From contig JAADEE010000252.1 in the NCBI GenBank assembly GCA_013153575.1, positions 1-9,771 on the forward strand: a stretch of 9,771 nucleotides of DNA, in the 5' to 3' direction. Position numbers and translations under genes: made by a program. Below are positions 7,585 through 9,771 of this stretch, in pieces. Under the pieces are notes generated by a model that was not told where the DNA came from, made no database searches, and worked only from the letters and a program-made list of their open reading frames with translations. Position 1 is the stretch's first letter. The number at the start of each line of letters is the position of its first letter. This DNA is from Chlorobiota bacterium (GTDB lineage: Bacteria > Bacteroidota > Bacteroidia > Bacteroidales > JAADGE01).

Positions 7585-8547
7585 ATGTTATCAAATATTT
7601 TAAGATTAATTAGAGTAAAAAATCTTCTTATCATTGCTTTTACGCAATATCTTATGAGATATGCAATTATTTTTCCTATGCTTAAAGCAAAAGGATATGA
7701 GTCGCAATTTGGAGATTTTAACTTTTTTCTTCTTGTTCTTTCAACAATGATACTTGCTACTGCAGGATATATAATTAATGATTATTTTGATACAAAAACA
7801 GACCTTCTTAACAGACCTAAAACTGTTGTTGTTGGTAAACACATAGATAGACGCTCTGTAATGACTGCTCATATTGTATTAAATATTATTGGAATTATTA
7901 TTGGTTTTTATATTTCATGGCAAATTCATCTTTGGAAACTAGTTTACATTTACATTTTAGTAACAGGTTTATTGTGGTTTTATTCTGCATCTTATCAAAA
8001 AATGTTTCTTGTTGGAAATATTATTGTTGCTATTTTAACTGCACTGGTTCCTTTAATGACTGTTTTGTATGAAATTCCACCATTAAATGCAAAATATTTT
8101 GATGTTTTATTAAGATTAAATGATAATTTTTATACAATGTTTTTTTGGGTAGCAGGATTTTCAGCTTTTGCTTTTATTACAACTTTAAACAGAGAAATTA
8201 TTAAAGATGTTGAAGATTTTGAAGGTGATAATGCCTACGGAAGCCGTTCTTTACCTGTAATGTGGGGCATAAATAACTCAAAAATTGTTACAGTTTCATT
8301 AAGTTTGCTAACTGCGGCATTAATTCTTTATACATATTTTAATTACATACATATACCTCAAGCAATTGACAAAGTTTCAATTGCATATATAATTGTTTTT
8401 TTAATTATTCCTAATTTTTTTCTTGCTTATAAAATTATAAAAGCAAAAAACAGTAATGATTGGAAAGTTGCCGGAAATATTGCTAAATTAATTATGCTTT
8501 TTGGAATACTTTATTCATTAGTTGTTTGGTATGGTTTTAATTATTAG
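7585..8547 (+). CDS. UbiA-family prenyltransferase (DGGGP synthase-like)
   Basis: The product is a 320-aa integral membrane protein of the UbiA superfamily, which transfers a polyprenyl group from its diphosphate to an acceptor inside the membrane. Both Mg/diphosphate-binding motifs are intact: NDYFDTKTDLLNRP at 65-78 (Asp66, Asp69, Asp73) and REIIKDVEDFEGD at 203-215 (Asp208, Asp211, Asp215). About eight to nine hydrophobic segments are visible, for example near 12-31, 47-64, 97-112, 119-134, 143-161, 184-200, 233-251, 265-281 and 299-317, the usual UbiA fold. Bacteroidetes homologues of this type are commonly labelled geranylgeranylglycerol-phosphate geranylgeranyltransferase, after the archaeal ether-lipid enzyme; menaquinone (MenA) or heme O (CtaB) synthases are alternatives but the motif wording and the neighbours do not favour them. 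The acceptor is therefore unproven. The Maf gene follows after 9 nt, so the two are probably one operon. The ATG at 7585 has no Shine-Dalgarno sequence, which is usual for the phylum. Confidence 0.9.
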   Translation: MLSNILRLIRVKNLLIIAFTQYLMRYAIIFPMLKAKGYESQFGDFNFFLLVLSTMILATAGYIINDYFDTKTDLLNRPKTVVVGKHIDRRSVMTAHIVLNIIGIIIGFYISWQIHLWKLVYIYILVTGLLWFYSASYQKMFLVGNIIVAILTALVPLMTVLYEIPPLNAKYFDVLLRLNDNFYTMFFWVAGFSAFAFITTLNREIIKDVEDFEGDNAYGSRSLPVMWGINNSKIVTVSLSLLTAALILYTYFNYIHIPQAIDKVSIAYIIVFLIIPNFFLAYKIIKAKNSNDWKVAGNIAKLIMLFGILYSLVVWYGFNY

Positions 8548-8556
8548 AAAAACAAA

Positions 8557-9135
8557 ATGCAAAATTTAAAAAACAAAAAAATATTACTTGCTTCAAAATC
8601 ACCAAGAAGAAAACAGCTTTTAAAAGATGCAGGTTTTAATTTTGAAATCATTACATCAAAAGAAGTTGAAGAAATTATTCCAAATAACATCCGGAATAAT
8701 GAAGTTGCAATTTATCTTTCAGAACTAAAAGCAAATGCCTACAAAAACGATTTATCGGAAAATGAAATATTAATTTCAGCTGATACTATTGTTTGTCTTG
8801 AAAATAAAATTTTGGGTAAACCCAAAGATTATGATGATGCTTTTAAAATGCTTTCAAACCTTTCCGGCAAGGAACATAAAGTTATTACAGGCGTTACAAT
8901 TTGCTCTAATAAAAAACAAGTTTCTTTTTCTGACGAAACATCTGTTAAATTTAAAAACTTAACAAACAACGAAATTAACTACTACATAACAAATTACAAG
9001 CCTTTTGACAAAGCAGGTTCATACGGCATTCAAGAGTGGATTGGTTATATTGGAATAACAGAAATTAAAGGTTCATATTTTAATGTTATGGGATTGCCGG
9101 TTCATAAGGTTTATGAGCAATTGAATAAATTTTAA
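8557..9135 (+). CDS. maf: Maf-family nucleoside triphosphate pyrophosphatase
   Basis: This 192-aa protein has the full length and all hallmarks of the Maf family, cytoplasmic enzymes that hydrolyse dTTP, UTP or modified nucleotides to the monophosphate and pyrophosphate and so keep them out of DNA or RNA. The N-terminal phosphate-binding motif is ASKSPRRKQLL at 12-22. ISADTIV at 73-79 carries catalytic Asp76, followed by LGKPKDYDDAFKML at 86-99, SGKEHKVITGV at 103-113, DKAGSYGIQ at 151-159 and GSYFNVMGLP at 172-181. The DKAG-x-YGIQ wording is that of the YhdE-type (dTTP/UTP) subgroup rather than YceF (7-methyl-GTP), but the subgroup is an inference. It starts 9 nt after the UbiA stop codon and is probably cotranscribed with it; no separate promoter fits in that space. 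Its TAA stop overlaps the stop of the convergent glycosyltransferase gene. Older annotation calls it septum formation protein. Confidence 0.95.
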   Translation: MQNLKNKKILLASKSPRRKQLLKDAGFNFEIITSKEVEEIIPNNIRNNEVAIYLSELKANAYKNDLSENEILISADTIVCLENKILGKPKDYDDAFKMLSNLSGKEHKVITGVTICSNKKQVSFSDETSVKFKNLTNNEINYYITNYKPFDKAGSYGIQEWIGYIGITEIKGSYFNVMGLPVHKVYEQLNKF

Positions 9136-9771
9136 AGATTTTCAAATATCTCTTTCAATATTTTTTCCTCATTTTCCCAACAAAGTTCTTCTGATGTTTT
9201 TTTTAAATTTTCTTTCCAAATTTGCATTTTTTCAGGTGAATTAAGCATAAAATTAATCTTTTCTGCAATATGCTTTGGATTATGATTTTCAATAAAGCAA
9301 CCTATATTATAAGTTTTTACCACATTTTCTATTTCAGGCAACCTTGAAGCAAGAATAGGCACATTTGCCCTTATGTAGTCGAACAATTTATTTGGTAATG
9401 CATAGTAATAATTAAGTCCTATATTTTCTTCAATCGAAATTCCTATATCGGCTTTTTTTGTATAAGCAAATAATTCATTAAATGGAATTTTCCCTGTAAA
9501 ATAAACTCTATCATTTAATTTTAAATCTTTTGTAAGTTTCTTTACATCTTCAAAAATATCGCCATTTCCAACAATTATAAACTTTGCATTCTTAACATAT
9601 TGCATTGCTTTAATAAGTTGTTCAATTCCTCTGCCAACATTTACAGCTCCTTGATAAATAATTAGCTTTTCATTAATTATATTTTGTGGCAATTTAGGTT
9701 TTATTTCATTCTCAATAATTTCATAACATTTCGGAATGTTCCTAACAACCTTCATATTTACACCATATTTA
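9132..9771 (-). CDS. GT4-like glycosyltransferase, 5' end missing
   Basis: The frame enters from the right edge and ends at the TAA at 9134-9132; 212 residues are visible, the C-terminal half of a GT-B fold glycosyltransferase (group 1/GT4-like). Visible features in order are: a strand-turn typical of the linker between the two domains (YGVNMKVVRNIP, 9767-9732), the start of the nucleotide-sugar domain (LIIYQGAVNVGRGIEQLI), FIIVGNGDIFEDV, a VYFTGKIPFNEL stretch, and the donor-site segment ENIGLNYYYALPNKLFDYI followed by PILASRLPEI. The last of these replaces the usual E-x7-E motif, a variant I associate with Bacteroidetes surface-polysaccharide enzymes. It should transfer a sugar from a nucleotide donor on the cytoplasmic face; sugar and acceptor are unknown. 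An ATG at 9755 lies inside the conserved fold and the frame stays open to the window edge, so it is not the real start. The gene converges on and overlaps maf by 4 nt. Confidence 0.88.
   Translation of the reverse strand, partial: KYGVNMKVVRNIPKCYEIIENEIKPKLPQNIINEKLIIYQGAVNVGRGIEQLIKAMQYVKNAKFIIVGNGDIFEDVKKLTKDLKLNDRVYFTGKIPFNELFAYTKKADIGISIEENIGLNYYYALPNKLFDYIRANVPILASRLPEIENVVKTYNIGCFIENHNPKHIAEKINFMLNSPEKMQIWKENLKKTSEELCWENEEKILKEIFENL

Noticed and set aside
9753..9755. ATG at 9755 as the start of the glycosyltransferase
   Set aside because: The frame stays open to the window edge and the preceding residues (KYGVN) continue the conserved fold, so this is an internal methionine of a truncated gene.
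1..9771. CRISPR arrays, insertion sequences, integrase sites, tRNA or rRNA genes
   Set aside because: No regularly spaced repeats, terminal inverted repeats with a transposase, or tRNA/rRNA-like conserved stretches were seen on either strand; composition is uniform, with no sign of a horizontally acquired block.

Overview
The window is a piece of AT-rich chromosome (I estimate about 70% A+T) that looks like a member of the Bacteroidetes, probably Bacteroidales or a relative. Four things point there. Start codons lack Shine-Dalgarno sequences and follow A/T-rich leaders. Matches to the Bacteroidetes -7 promoter element TAnnTTTG occur upstream of genes. The protein types are typical of the phylum: a secreted endonuclease/exonuclease/phosphatase-fold protein, a very large exported protein of unknown function, and a UbiA-type prenyltransferase directly followed by Maf. 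The glycosyltransferase also has a variant motif that I associate with this phylum. No rRNA, tRNA, CRISPR array, insertion sequence, phage gene or transfer signature was seen. The assignment is by pattern recognition, without a database search.

Layout. Positions 1-1064 (minus strand) hold a two-gene unit: a 94-aa, two-helix membrane protein, then, 4 nt downstream, an exported EEP-fold hydrolase whose C-terminus lies outside the window. Diverging from it after only 32 nt is a 1558-aa exported protein (1097-5773, plus) of unknown function. It has a signal peptide, a helical N-terminal part, more than 1100 residues of apparently beta-rich sequence and an acidic tail. It converges on a phytoene-desaturase/carotenoid-isomerase/RetSat-like FAD oxidoreductase (5843-7468, minus). 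Between them sits a 16-bp perfect inverted repeat that probably terminates both genes. A 116-nt divergent intergenic region (7469-7584) separates the oxidoreductase from a plus-strand pair: a UbiA-family prenyltransferase (7585-8547) and, 9 nt later, a Maf nucleotide pyrophosphatase (8557-9135). Maf converges on, and overlaps by 4 nt, the 3' end of a GT4-like glycosyltransferase that enters from the right edge (minus).

How the genes may work together. Most of the window is cell-envelope and housekeeping function. The UbiA protein attaches a polyprenyl chain to an acceptor in the membrane. The divergent FAD enzyme belongs to a family that reduces, desaturates or isomerises polyenes. A shared isoprenoid-lipid or pigment role is possible but unproven. 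Maf removes non-canonical or excess nucleoside triphosphates. The glycosyltransferase probably builds surface polysaccharide. The best candidate for undescribed biology is the 1558-aa exported protein; its size, beta-rich character and lack of a recognisable domain suggest a structural or transport role in the envelope. I see no multi-gene defence, mobile or CRISPR-like system here.
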